This document shows, in pieces, positions 1 through 8,023 of a stretch of DNA of 64,000 nucleotides (the stretch's first letter is position 1; the number at the start of each line of letters is the position of its first letter). The notes below the pieces were generated by a model. It searched no databases, had not been told where the DNA came from, and worked only from the letters and a program-made list of their open reading frames with translations. The stretch is from Streptomyces omiyaensis (GTDB lineage: Bacteria; Actinomycetota; Actinomycetes; Streptomycetales; Streptomycetaceae), in NCBI RefSeq assembly GCF_014650895.1, contig NZ_BMVV01000028.1, positions 36,235 to 100,234 on the forward strand. The letters run 5' to 3'. The position numbers and the translations under genes are program-made.

Positions 1-29
1 CCTTCGCAGGTCAGCGAGGTGCCGCCGTC

Positions 30-45
30 AGTGGTCTCTACCCAT
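30..45. promoter_or_regulatory. dre-like (DasR-type) site upstream of the C39 peptidase
   Basis: AGTGGTCTCTACCCAT matches most of the GntR/HutC-type dre consensus (TGGTCT, two centre bases, ACC) recognised by DasR. It lies about 116 bp upstream of the secreted peptidase gene. The right half is imperfect, so this could be chance. The rest of the first 160 bases shows no gene. Confidence 0.3.
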
Positions 46-160
46 GTCGGTGGCCGCGACGCGGGCCGAAGTGCTGGCGCAGGGCCCCGCCGAGCCGGGA
101 TAGTGGGCCCGCGCAGCCCCGCCCGATCGCCGTCTCCGTCCTCGACTGGGGGTCCTCGCC

Positions 161-1534
161 ATGCCCGGATCAGCCTCACGCCGCTCCCTCCTCGCCGCCG
201 CACTCGCCGCCGCCGCGGGCACGGCCGCCGCCGGAGCCGCGCCGGCCTCGGCGTCCGTCCCGGGGCCGGGCGCCGCCGCCGGGGAGGCCGCCCGCGCCGC
301 CGCCGGTACGGTCGCCAACCGCTTCTGGTCCACCTACACCGACTGGCGGTCAGGCGCCGCCGAGGGCACCCGGGCCGTCTCCGGGCACCGCCCCGGCCTG
401 GAGCTCGACGCGCCCCTGGGCCGCACCGCCTACGCCGATCCGCACACCGGGCTCACCTCCTCCTGGGAGTACGCCCGCTGGACCTCTCCCGTCCACACCC
501 CGGCGGTGCCCGCCACCGAGGTGATCGCCTCCTGGAACGCCCGGACCCCGGCCGGCACCTGGCTCCAGGTCGAGCTGTCCGGCACGTACACGGACGGGAC
601 GGAGACCCCGTGGTTCGTGATGGGCCGGTGGGCCTCGGGCGACTCCGACATCAGGCGGACCTCGGTGGACGACCAGACCGACGGCCGCGGCACGGTCTGG
701 ACGGACACCTTCGCGGTGGACGACCCGGCGAGCGGCCTCCGGCTCGCCGCGTACCGGCTGCGGCTGACCCTGTACCGCCGCCCCGGCACGGCGCTCACCC
801 CGCTGGTGTGGCGGATCGGGGCGATGGCCTCGGACGTCCCGGACCGGTTCACCGTCCCGGCCTCCGCGCCGGGACTCGCCCGCGAGCTGACCGTCCCCCG
901 CTACTCGCAGAACACCCACGTCGGCCAGTACCCCGAGTACGACAACGGCGGCGAGGCCTGGTGCAGCCCGACCTCCTCGCAGATGATCGTCGAGTACTGG
1001 GGCCGCCGGCCCTCCGCCGCCGAGCTGGCCTGGGTGGACCCCGCCTTCGCCGACCCGCAGGTCTGTCACGCCGCCCGGCACACCTACGACCACCAGTACC
1101 GGGGCTGCGGGAACTGGCCCTTCAACGCCGCCTACGCGGCCGCCTACCCCGACCTGAACGCCGTGGTGACCCGGCTCCGCTCCCTCGCCGACCTGGAGAC
1201 CCTGATCGGGGCGGGCGTCCCGGTCATCACGTCCCAGTCCTTCCGCCAGGAGGAGCTGACCGGCGCCGGCTACGGCACCTCCGGCCACCTCATGACGGTG
1301 ATCGGCTTCACCGCGGACGGCGACGTGATCGCCAACGACCCGGCCTCCCCGGACAACGAGTCCGTCCGCCGGGTCTACCTCCGCCGCGAGTGGGAGAACA
1401 TCTGGCTCCGCACCAAGCGGTACAACGCGAGCGGGAAAGTGGCGTCCGGCACAGGAGGGGTCTGCTACCTGTACTTCCCGGACCGGCCGACTCCCGCGCA
1501 GCGCAAGGCGCTTCAGGCCGTCGGGGTGCTCTGA
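161..1534 (+). CDS. Secreted C39-family cysteine peptidase-like protein
   Basis: 457-residue protein predicted to be exported by the Tat route: the N-terminus has SRRSLLAAAL followed by an Ala-rich hydrophobic stretch and an Ala-x-Ala-like cleavage region near residue 30. The C-terminal half carries a papain-like C39_2 fold signature: Cys268 in EAWCSPTSSQ, His376 in SGHLMTVIGF and Asp393 in IANDPAS, spaced as expected for a catalytic triad. The N-terminal half (residues about 50-250) is a beta-rich region of unknown role. Family members act outside the cell on peptides or cell-wall-associated substrates; the substrate here is unknown. The ATG is preceded by a GGGGGT Shine-Dalgarno-like sequence. 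The gene stands alone, with a possible dre-like site upstream. Confidence 0.85.
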   Translation: MPGSASRRSLLAAALAAAAGTAAAGAAPASASVPGPGAAAGEAARAAAGTVANRFWSTYTDWRSGAAEGTRAVSGHRPGLELDAPLGRTAYADPHTGLTSSWEYARWTSPVHTPAVPATEVIASWNARTPAGTWLQVELSGTYTDGTETPWFVMGRWASGDSDIRRTSVDDQTDGRGTVWTDTFAVDDPASGLRLAAYRLRLTLYRRPGTALTPLVWRIGAMASDVPDRFTVPASAPGLARELTVPRYSQNTHVGQYPEYDNGGEAWCSPTSSQMIVEYWGRRPSAAELAWVDPAFADPQVCHAARHTYDHQYRGCGNWPFNAAYAAAYPDLNAVVTRLRSLADLETLIGAGVPVITSQSFRQEELTGAGYGTSGHLMTVIGFTADGDVIANDPASPDNESVRRVYLRREWENIWLRTKRYNASGKVASGTGGVCYLYFPDRPTPAQRKALQAVGVL

Positions 1535-1609
1535 GCGGTCCGGGGCGGCGGCGGGGGTGTGAGGGACGTCTCTGGTCCGGGGCCGCCGCCGTGCCCCATG
1601 GTGGTGGCC

Positions 1610-1771
1610 ATGAGCGCCACCACCACCCTCACCGGCCGTCTCTTCGCCCGCACGCGCACGCGCACCGGCGGTCCCGGGGAAGACCGGGGCCCCGAGATCC
1701 TGGAGCACGTCCTCGGCTGGACCCTCGTCGTCCTCCTCGCCGTCCTCGTCACCCGCGCGGGCCTCATGTGA
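1610..1771 (+). CDS. Small single-pass membrane protein (53 aa)
   Basis: Short ORF beginning MSATTTLTGR, with an Arg/Thr-rich N-terminus and one strongly hydrophobic C-terminal segment (about residues 33-52, LGWTLVVLLAVLVTRAG). An ATG 51 bases upstream is in frame but would add a low-complexity Pro-rich stretch, so the internal ATG is preferred. The ribosome-binding site is weak. No domain is recognised. It follows the peptidase gene by 75 bases and may be its distal operon member. Whether it is really translated is uncertain. Confidence 0.45.
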   Translation: MSATTTLTGRLFARTRTRTGGPGEDRGPEILEHVLGWTLVVLLAVLVTRAGLM

Positions 1772-1783
1772 CCGGGCGGGCGG

Positions 1784-2383
1784 TCAGCGCGATGCGCCGG
1801 GGGACACCAGGACCCCGCTGACCCGGACGGTCCGGCCGGCCCAGACGGGTCCCGCGGCGAGCCGCGTCCACTCGGCGTCCCGGCGGCCGGGCAGGGTGCG
1901 CCCCTGACTGGCCCAGAGCGCGTACAGGGCCTGGTAGATCGGCGGGTCCGGGTGGACCTGCACGGGCACCGGAGGCGGCACGGGCACCGGAACCGGCACG
2001 GCCGCCGGAGCGGGGGCGGGTACGGCCACGGCCGCCGCCGCGGGGAGGGGCGCCGGAGCGGGTGCGGGCAGGGGGGCCGCCGCGGGGAGGGGCGCCGGAG
2101 CCGGTGCGGGCGCGGGGAGCGTCGCGGGCACCGGGACGACGGCCGTGGGCGTGGGCGGGGCGACGGGCGCGGGCAGGGACGCGGCGGCCGGGCGCGGTGC
2201 GGGCGCGGGGGTCCCCCGCGGAGCCGGGGACCGCGCGGGGACCGGTGCCGGCGCGGCGCCGCCGAGGGCGGGGCCGGCTGGGGCCGGTGCCTCCGGAATC
2301 CAGTGAGGAACCGATTCTTCACCGTGCGGTTCGGCCTGCCGATGCCGACCGACTCCGCTGGGTGTGGAGTACAGGGTGGTCAT
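1784..2383 (-). CDS. Proline/alanine-rich protein with a small conserved C-terminal segment
   Basis: 199 residues. Positions about 30-145 are almost only Pro, Ala and Val, including alternating PVPVP runs. The last 55 residues are of normal composition and include IYQALYALWASQGRTLPG, which looks like a small folded domain, perhaps helical. No signal peptide or membrane segment is seen. The Pro-rich part is probably extended linker. The coding DNA contains a 42-bp in-frame direct repeat, so length variation between strains is likely. Function unknown. It is convergent with the small membrane protein gene, with 12 bases between their ends. Confidence 0.65.
   Translation of the reverse strand: MTTLYSTPSGVGRHRQAEPHGEESVPHWIPEAPAPAGPALGGAAPAPVPARSPAPRGTPAPAPRPAAASLPAPVAPPTPTAVVPVPATLPAPAPAPAPLPAAAPLPAPAPAPLPAAAAVAVPAPAPAAVPVPVPVPPPVPVQVHPDPPIYQALYALWASQGRTLPGRRDAEWTRLAAGPVWAGRTVRVSGVLVSPGASR
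2034..2111. repeat. 42-bp in-frame direct repeat inside the Pro/Ala-rich gene
   Basis: Two copies of a unit beginning GCCGCCGCGGGGAGGGGCGC, at 2034 and 2076, differ by one base over about 36 bp. The 42-bp period is 14 codons, so copy-number change would preserve the reading frame. Confidence 0.8.
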
Positions 2384-2522
2384 GCCCGGACCAACGCGTC
2401 CCGGCCCCGGCGGGTCACCGCCGGAAGGAATCGGGCGACAGTTCGCCCCTTACCCGCGCACCCGCGGGCGGGCCCTCCGCCGGTCCGCGCCCGGCGCACA
2501 CCCCTGGCCCGCCACCCGGTTG

Positions 2523-2537
2523 CTGACGTACCGTCAG
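2523..2537. promoter_or_regulatory. TetR-type palindromic operator CTGACG-N3-CGTCAG
   Basis: Perfect 6-bp inverted repeat CTGACG TAC CGTCAG, 28 bases upstream of the GTG of the DUF7064-like gene, where a repressor would block transcription. An equivalent site with 7-bp arms lies upstream of the DUF35/thiolase operon at 46963-46979. No TetR gene is present in this window. Confidence 0.6.
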
Positions 2538-2565
2538 ATCCTATTCGAGGACCAGGAGGTCAGCC

Positions 2566-3687
2566 GTGGACGACGACCGGCCCGTCGCGCTCGACGAATA
2601 CCCCGTGCACCAGGCCCCGCTGTCGATGAAGCACCACGTCAGCGGCGACCGGAACGCCTACGACCGCTGCATCTTCCACGTCTTCGACCACGCCGGCCGC
2701 GCCCTGCTCGTCGCCGGCCTCGGCGTCTACCCCAACACCGGGGTCGTCGACGCCTACGCCACCCTGCGCACCGGCGACCGGCTGCACGCCGTCCGCGCCT
2801 CCGACGCGCTCGGCGACGACCGGATGTGCCTGGAGGTCGGCCCGCTGCGGATCACCGTCGACGAGCCCCTCCGGCGCTTCACCCTGAGCTGCGCCGCCGA
2901 CCCGGCCGATCCCGACGGGCTCTCCTTCGAGCTCACCTGGACGGGCGACTTCCCGCCCCTCTGGGAGCCGCACCACCTCCAGCGCACCGGCGGCCGGCTC
3001 ACCCTGGAGGGCCGCCGCTTCGTCCAGGCCGGCCGCTGCGCGGGCACGATCCGGGCCGGCGGCGAGCGCTTCGAGGTCACGGCGGGGGAGTGGACCGGCA
3101 CCCGCGACCGCAGCTGGGGCGTGCGCCCCATCCCCGGCGAGGAGCCGGGCCGCGCCGCCGAGTCGCGCCCCGAGGGCTTCCACTGGCTCTGGATCCCGAT
3201 GCGCTTCGACGACCGCTTCGTGATGGTCGTGGCGCAGGAGGACGCCGACGGCTACCGCACCCTCAGCCAGGCCCAGCTGGTCCGGAACGGCCGGCGCGAC
3301 GCGCAGCTCGGCTGGCCCCGCACCGAGATCGCGTACCGGCCCGGCACCCGGCACCCCGAGAGCGCCGTCGTCCACCTCGCCGACCCCGCGGGCAAGCCCC
3401 TGGAGATCGGCGTCGAGATCCTCGCCTCCTCCCCGCTCGCCGTCGGTGCGGGCTACCCGCCCGCCGGGGACTGGCAGCACGGCACCTGGCAGGGGCGCGA
3501 CTGGACCGACCGGCGGGTCTACGACCTCTCCGACCCCGCCGCCCACCCGCTCGCCGCGTACGGCGTCACCGACCACTCCGCCCGCTTCACCCTCGACGGC
3601 CGCACCGGTCACGGGATTTTCGAGCACGGCTCCTTCGGGCGCCACGACCCCAGCGGCTTCGCCGACTTCGCCTCCACCGCCCGCTGA
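2566..3687 (+). CDS. DUF7064/DUF7065-like beta-barrel protein, paired with an APH-type kinase
   Basis: 373-residue soluble protein with no signal peptide or membrane segment. It is rich in beta-strand patterns and aromatic residues (WTGTRDRSWGVRP near residue 185, FHWLWIPMRF near 205), resembling the two-lobed lipocalin-like DUF7064/7065 (AttH/CrtC-like) families that bind hydrophobic ligands. Enzymatic activity is not established. The start is a GTG preceded by an ideal AGGAGG site 6 bases away. The next gene, 133 bases downstream, is an aminoglycoside-phosphotransferase-fold kinase; such pairs occur in actinobacteria near acyl-CoA or steroid-like catabolic genes. A TetR-type palindrome upstream suggests ligand-induced expression. 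The family assignment is from overall appearance and is tentative. Confidence 0.7.
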   Translation: MDDDRPVALDEYPVHQAPLSMKHHVSGDRNAYDRCIFHVFDHAGRALLVAGLGVYPNTGVVDAYATLRTGDRLHAVRASDALGDDRMCLEVGPLRITVDEPLRRFTLSCAADPADPDGLSFELTWTGDFPPLWEPHHLQRTGGRLTLEGRRFVQAGRCAGTIRAGGERFEVTAGEWTGTRDRSWGVRPIPGEEPGRAAESRPEGFHWLWIPMRFDDRFVMVVAQEDADGYRTLSQAQLVRNGRRDAQLGWPRTEIAYRPGTRHPESAVVHLADPAGKPLEIGVEILASSPLAVGAGYPPAGDWQHGTWQGRDWTDRRVYDLSDPAAHPLAAYGVTDHSARFTLDGRTGHGIFEHGSFGRHDPSGFADFASTAR

Positions 3688-3820
3688 ACCCCGCGCGCCG
3701 GGACCCGGGATCCGGGTACCGGGCCGCGCCCCGGCCCCGGGCCCCCGCCCCAGGGTCGCCCCTTTCGCGCGTCCCCGGGTCCCGGCGGGCGCCTCGTGCC
3801 CGAAGCAGAAGGAGCTCCGT

Positions 3821-4924
3821 ATGGCCACGGCACCCCGACCCCGCACCAGCACCCGCGACCCCGAGGAGCTGGCCGCCCGGCTCACCGCCTGGCTCGACGC
3901 CCGGCTGCCCGGCGCCACCGTCTCCGGCCTCGCCGTCCCCGACTCCAACGGCATGTCCAGCGAGACTCTGCTCTTCGACCTGGAGCACCCGGACGCCCCC
4001 GTGCGCGGCTGCGCCCTCCGGCTGGCCGCCGACCCCGCCGCGTACACCGTCTTCCCGGTCTACGACATGGCCCGCCAGCACCGCGTGATGGCGCTCGTCG
4101 CCGACCGCACCGACGTGCCCGTCCCGCGGGTGCTCTGGCTGGAGGAGGACCCGGAGCCGCTCGGCGCCCCCTTCTTCGTGATGGCCCGCGCCGAGGGGCG
4201 GGTGCCGCCGGACGTCATGCCGTACACGTACGAGGGGAACTGGCTGCACGCCGCCACCGACGCCCAACGGGCCGTGCTGGAGGCGGAGTCGGTGGCCGTG
4301 CTGGCCCGGCTGCACGACCAGGTCCCGGCGAGGGAGGCCGCGTTCCTGCTGCCGGACGGCGAGGGAAGTCCGCTGCGCCGGCACGTCGACGCCCAACGCG
4401 CCTACTACGCCTGGGTGGTGGAAGGCCTCGCGCCCTCACCGCTCATCGAGGCGGCCTTCGCGCGCCTGGAGGAGCTGTGGCCGGAGGACGAGGGGCCGGC
4501 CGTGCTCTGCTGGGGCGACGCGAGGATCGGGAACATCGTCTACGACGGCTTCGCCCCGGCCGCCGTCCTCGACTGGGAGATGGCGGCGTGCGCGCCCCGC
4601 GAGGTCGACCTCGGCTGGACCGTCTACCTCCACCGCTTCTTCCAGGACCTGACTGTGACCTTCGGTCAGCCGGGCCTGCCCGGCTTCCTGCGCCGCGACG
4701 CGGTCGAGCGGCGGTACGCCGGACTCACCGGGCACGTGCCGCGCGCGATGGAGTTCCACACCCTGTACGCGGCGCTGCGGCACGCGATCGTGATGCTGAG
4801 GATCGCGTACCGCCAGGCGCACTTCGGCGAGGTCGAGGTCCCCGAGGACCCCGACCGGCTCATCCTGCACCACGCCGCCCTCGCGGCGATGGTGCGCGGC
4901 ACCTACTGGGACGCCGCCGCCTGA
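3821..4924 (+). CDS. APH-fold phosphotransferase family kinase
   Basis: 367-residue protein of the aminoglycoside phosphotransferase/choline kinase fold. The catalytic-loop motif is CWGDARIGN (Asp233 and Asn238), and the metal-binding DFG equivalent is LDWEMA (Asp251). The N-lobe carries the usual LxLxxDP pattern. This subgroup resembles ACAD10/ACAD11 kinase domains and LvaA-type hydroxyacyl-CoA kinases more than true drug-resistance enzymes, so an acyl-CoA or lipid-like substrate is more likely than an antibiotic. The ATG at 3821 follows GAAGGAG. A longer in-frame ORF reaching upstream has only low-complexity Pro/Ala sequence and was rejected. Probably co-transcribed with the preceding DUF7064-like gene. 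Confidence 0.85.
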   Translation: MATAPRPRTSTRDPEELAARLTAWLDARLPGATVSGLAVPDSNGMSSETLLFDLEHPDAPVRGCALRLAADPAAYTVFPVYDMARQHRVMALVADRTDVPVPRVLWLEEDPEPLGAPFFVMARAEGRVPPDVMPYTYEGNWLHAATDAQRAVLEAESVAVLARLHDQVPAREAAFLLPDGEGSPLRRHVDAQRAYYAWVVEGLAPSPLIEAAFARLEELWPEDEGPAVLCWGDARIGNIVYDGFAPAAVLDWEMAACAPREVDLGWTVYLHRFFQDLTVTFGQPGLPGFLRRDAVERRYAGLTGHVPRAMEFHTLYAALRHAIVMLRIAYRQAHFGEVEVPEDPDRLILHHAALAAMVRGTYWDAAA

Positions 4925-4940
4925 GGCGGCCGGACGGGGC

Positions 4941-5309
4941 CTAGGCCGCGCGGCGCAGCTGGGCCGCGCGGATCGGCCGGGAGCCCGGGCCGCCGATGTG
5001 CGAGAAGGGCTGCGTGCGCCAGTCGAGGCCCTGGGGCAGGGTCAGGAGGAGCGCGGTGTCCTGCTCCTGGACGCCCTCCTCGTCGTCGGCGGAGGGCGCC
5101 TCGCCCGCGGATCGTCCGGTGCCCGGGCAGACCGTGAGGGTGAAGGGGCTCCACGGCGACGGGCACAGCGCGTGCTCGGGCAGCGCGTCCTCGTCCGCCA
5201 GCAGGGCGATGGGCTGATCACACTCCGGGCAGATCACGCGGAACATCTCAAAGGTGTCGTACGCGTCGAACTCTTCGGACGTGTCGACGGATTCAACGGG
5301 CTCCTGCAT
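4941..5309 (-). CDS. Conserved hypothetical acidic protein with CxxC motif
   Basis: 122 residues, starting MQEPVESVDTSEEF. The N-terminal quarter is acidic. A CPECDQPIALL motif plus later Cys residues (ALCPSP, TVCPGTG) suggests a small zinc-ribbon-like unit. It has neither a membrane segment nor a signal peptide. The chosen ATG has a GGGGAG site 6 bases upstream; an earlier in-frame ATG at 5375 lacks one and falls in a palindrome. Function unknown. It is convergent with the kinase gene and divergent from the Lrp regulator. Confidence 0.75.
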   Translation of the reverse strand: MQEPVESVDTSEEFDAYDTFEMFRVICPECDQPIALLADEDALPEHALCPSPWSPFTLTVCPGTGRSAGEAPSADDEEGVQEQDTALLLTLPQGLDWRTQPFSHIGGPGSRPIRAAQLRRAA

Positions 5310-5373
5310 GGAGAACTCCCCCTCGGACAGGTCGGCCGATACTGTGCGGCCGGAACCACAGCAAGCCCTTCCC

Positions 5374-5389
5374 ATGCGGAACTCCGCAT
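5374..5389. promoter_or_regulatory. 16-bp palindrome between divergent genes
   Basis: ATGCGGA-AC-TCCGCAT, perfect 7-bp arms around two bases, midway in the 224-bp region between the CxxC hypothetical gene (leftward) and the Lrp gene (rightward). A regulator, possibly the Lrp protein itself, could bind here. The regulator is inferred from position only. Confidence 0.35.
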
Positions 5390-5533
5390 AACCGTGAGCG
5401 GCGCTGTGATGCTCCGGCCAAACCTGTGGCGTTCGTCACATGCCTGTCGCAGGTGCCTCGTGAACGCCCATAGCGGCCCATACGACCCGCACCCGGCTGG
5501 GCCCGGGACCCTTCGGCGCAATAGGGTCGGCGC

Positions 5534-5974
5534 ATGGAGGAGCTGGATCGTCAGATCGTGGAGTTGCTCGTCAAGGACGGGCGCATGAGCTACACCGACC
5601 TGGGCAAGGCCACCGGCCTGTCCACGTCGGCGGTGCATCAGCGCGTCCGCCGGCTGGAGCAGCGCGGAGTCATCCGCGGCTATGCCGCCGTCGTCGACCC
5701 CGAGGCGGTGGGGCTGCCGCTGACCGCCTTCATCTCGGTCAAACCCTTCGACCCCAGCGCCCCCGACGACACCCCCGACCGGCTCTCCGACATCCCCGAG
5801 ATCGAGGCCTGCCACAGCGTCGCCGGTGACGAGAACTACATCCTCAAGGTGCGGGTCGCCACTCCCCTGGAGCTGGAGCACCTGCTCAGCCGGATCCGTT
5901 CCCAGGCGCACGTCTCCAGCCGCACCACCGTCGTCCTGTCCACCCCGTACGAAGCCAGGCCGCCGCGCATTTAG
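5534..5974 (+). CDS. Lrp/AsnC family transcriptional regulator
   Basis: 146 residues with the standard Lrp layout: N-terminal helix-turn-helix (about residues 4-60, with DLGKATGLSTSAVHQRVRRLEQRGVIRGY) and a C-terminal RAM/AsnC ligand-binding domain (about 65-140, including the SVAGDENYILKVRV stretch). Such proteins form octamer-like assemblies and respond to amino acids. TAGGGT at 5522-5527 lies only 6 bases before the ATG and there is no Shine-Dalgarno sequence, so the transcript may be leaderless. The amidohydrolase gene begins 9 bases after the stop codon, so the two are probably co-transcribed and the hydrolase may be part of the regulated pathway. Confidence 0.92.
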   Translation: MEELDRQIVELLVKDGRMSYTDLGKATGLSTSAVHQRVRRLEQRGVIRGYAAVVDPEAVGLPLTAFISVKPFDPSAPDDTPDRLSDIPEIEACHSVAGDENYILKVRVATPLELEHLLSRIRSQAHVSSRTTVVLSTPYEARPPRI

Positions 5975-5983
5975 CCTGGTCGC

Positions 5984-7612
5984 ATGAGCGAAAGCCTGAA
6001 CCACGGCGAACACCGCACCGTGCTCCTGCGCGGTGGAGAAGTCCACAGCCCCGCCGACCCCTTCGCCACCGCCATGGTGGTGGAGCGCGGACACGTCGCC
6101 TGGGTGGGGGAGGAGGGTGCCGCCGACGCCTTCGCCTCCGGCGTGGACGAGGTCGTCGACCTGGAGGGCGCGCTCGTCACCCCGGCCTTCGTGGACGCCC
6201 ACGTCCACACCACGGCCACCGGCTTCGCGCTCACCGGCCTCGACCTCTCCTCCGCCGCCTCGCTCGCCGAGGCGGCGGAGCTGGTCCGCGCCCACGCCGC
6301 CGCCCGTCCGGAGGACCGCATCCTCATCGGGCACGGCTGGGACGCCTCCCGCTGGCCCGAGCGGCGCCCGCTCGCGCGGGAGGAGCTGGACGGGCTCACC
6401 GGCGGCCGCCCGCTCTACCTCACCCGGATCGACGTCCACTCGGCCGTCGTCACCACCGCGCTGCTCGACCTCGTCCCCGGCGTACGGGAGCTGGACGGCT
6501 TCCACGACGGGCGCGCGCCCCTCACCGGCGACGCCCACCACGCGGTCCGCGCCGCGGCCTTCGCCGCCGTCTCGCCGGCCCAGCGCGCCGACGCCCAGCG
6601 CGCCGCCCGCGCGCACGCGGCCTCCCTCGGCATCGGCACCCTCCACGAGTGCGGCGGGCCGCAGATCTCCTCCGAGGACGACTTCACCGGCCTGCTGGAC
6701 CTCGCCCGCTCCGAGCCCGGCCCCCGGGTGGTCGGCTACTGGGCCGATCTCGACGTCGAGCGGGCCCGCGCGCTCGGCGCCCTCGGCGCGGCCGGCGACC
6801 TCTTCGCCGACGGCTCCCTCGGCTCGCACACCGCCTGCCTCCACGAGCCCTACGCGGACTCCGCCGGTCGTACCGGCTCCGCCCACCTGGACGCCGCCAC
6901 GGTCGCCGCCCACGTCGTGGCCTGCACCGAAGCGGGCCTCCAGGCCGGTTTCCACGCCATCGGCGACGCCGCTGTCTCCGCCGTCACGGACGGCATCCGG
7001 GCCGCCGCCGAGAAGGTCGGCCTCGCCCGGATCCGCGCCGCCCGGCACCGCGTCGAGCACGCCGAGATGCTCACCCCCGAGACGGTCGCCGCCTTCGCCG
7101 AGTTCGGCCTCACCGCCTCCGTCCAGCCCGCCTTCGACGCCCTGTGGGGCGGCGACGAGGGCATGTACGCCGACCGTCTCGGCGTCGAGCGGGCCCGCAC
7201 CCTCAACCCGTACGCGGCCCTGCTCCGCGCGGGCGTGCCGCTCGCCTTCGGCTCGGACAGCCCGGTCACCCCGCTCGATCCGTGGGGGACCGTCCGGGCC
7301 GCGGCCTTCCACCGCACGCCCGGGCACCGGATCTCGGTCCGGGCGGCCTTCACCGCCCACACGCGCGGCGGCTGGCGGGCGGTCGGCCGGGACGACGCCG
7401 GCACCCTCGTGCCCGGCGCCCCCGCCGACTACGCGATCTGGCGGACCGGCGACCTGGTCGTCCAGGCCCCCGACGACCGGGTGGCCCGCTGGTCCACCGA
7501 CCCGCGCTCCGGAACGCCCGGTCTGCCCGATCTGTCCCCCGGTGCGGAGCTCCCCGTCTGCCTCCGGACCGTGGTGCACGGACAGACGGTATTCGTACGG
7601 CCGAACGAGTGA
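5984..7612 (+). CDS. YtcJ-like metal-dependent amidohydrolase
   Basis: 542 residues of the amidohydrolase_3 superfamily (YtcJ type). An N-terminal composite beta domain precedes the TIM barrel with VDAHVHTT (metal ligands, about residues 70-77); further barrel signatures are FHAIGDAAV, HRVEHAEML and FGSDSPVTPLDPW near the C-terminal end. Proteins of this type hydrolyse amide or formamide bonds of small molecules using one or two metal ions in the cytoplasm; the natural substrate is not predictable from sequence. It follows the Lrp regulator by 9 bases. Length and motifs are complete. Confidence 0.88.
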   Translation: MSESLNHGEHRTVLLRGGEVHSPADPFATAMVVERGHVAWVGEEGAADAFASGVDEVVDLEGALVTPAFVDAHVHTTATGFALTGLDLSSAASLAEAAELVRAHAAARPEDRILIGHGWDASRWPERRPLAREELDGLTGGRPLYLTRIDVHSAVVTTALLDLVPGVRELDGFHDGRAPLTGDAHHAVRAAAFAAVSPAQRADAQRAARAHAASLGIGTLHECGGPQISSEDDFTGLLDLARSEPGPRVVGYWADLDVERARALGALGAAGDLFADGSLGSHTACLHEPYADSAGRTGSAHLDAATVAAHVVACTEAGLQAGFHAIGDAAVSAVTDGIRAAAEKVGLARIRAARHRVEHAEMLTPETVAAFAEFGLTASVQPAFDALWGGDEGMYADRLGVERARTLNPYAALLRAGVPLAFGSDSPVTPLDPWGTVRAAAFHRTPGHRISVRAAFTAHTRGGWRAVGRDDAGTLVPGAPADYAIWRTGDLVVQAPDDRVARWSTDPRSGTPGLPDLSPGAELPVCLRTVVHGQTVFVRPNE

Positions 7613-7720
7613 TGTGCGGTTGACGGACCCCCGGATGTACGCATCACGGGTTCGTTCCCGACCTGCGGATCTTCCGGCCCGGCCTGCGGTTTCTCGGGAA
7701 CCGCGCAGGTCAAACGGGTG

Positions 7721-7751
7721 TTGACAGCCGACCGCCATGGGCGGGTAGGTT
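7721..7751 (+). promoter_or_regulatory. Sigma-70-type (HrdB) promoter ahead of ppm
   Basis: TTGACA (7721-7726) and TAGGTT (7746-7751) with a 19-base spacer form a near-consensus housekeeping promoter. Transcription would start near 7758, leaving a leader of about 265 bases before the ppm start codon. The 410-base gap between the amidohydrolase and ppm shows no other convincing feature. Confidence 0.6.
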
Positions 7752-8023
7752 CTCCCGCGTCCACCACAGGACGTCCGACCGGACCACGCCTCCTCGCCGG
7801 CGCCGACCGCCGCCCGCGCCTCGGCCGTGAGGGAAGGTTTCGCCGGCGGAAGGTGCGACCCGGGTGGGGCCCGGACGTTCAGTAGACAACGGCCTTCGGC
7901 CGATCCGCAGCCAGCGGGTCCCGGGTCGGACCGAAGGACGTCGGGCCCCGCACCGCACCCTGGGGCCAGTCTCACACCCCGAAGGACCGGACCATCCCGG
8001 AGACCTCGCTAAGGTGGGGGCCT

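Noticed and set aside
49..160. Partial gene at the left edge
   Set aside because: The frame at the start contains only Arg/Pro-rich sequence and continues as a shadow of the peptidase gene.
5234..7975. 913-codon minus-strand open frame opposite the Lrp and amidohydrolase genes
   Set aside because: Runs through three real gene boundaries without recognisable motifs.
7827..8012. 61-aa open frame in the ppm leader
   Set aside because: Pro/Arg/Gly-rich composition, weak start and no domain; more likely untranslated leader.
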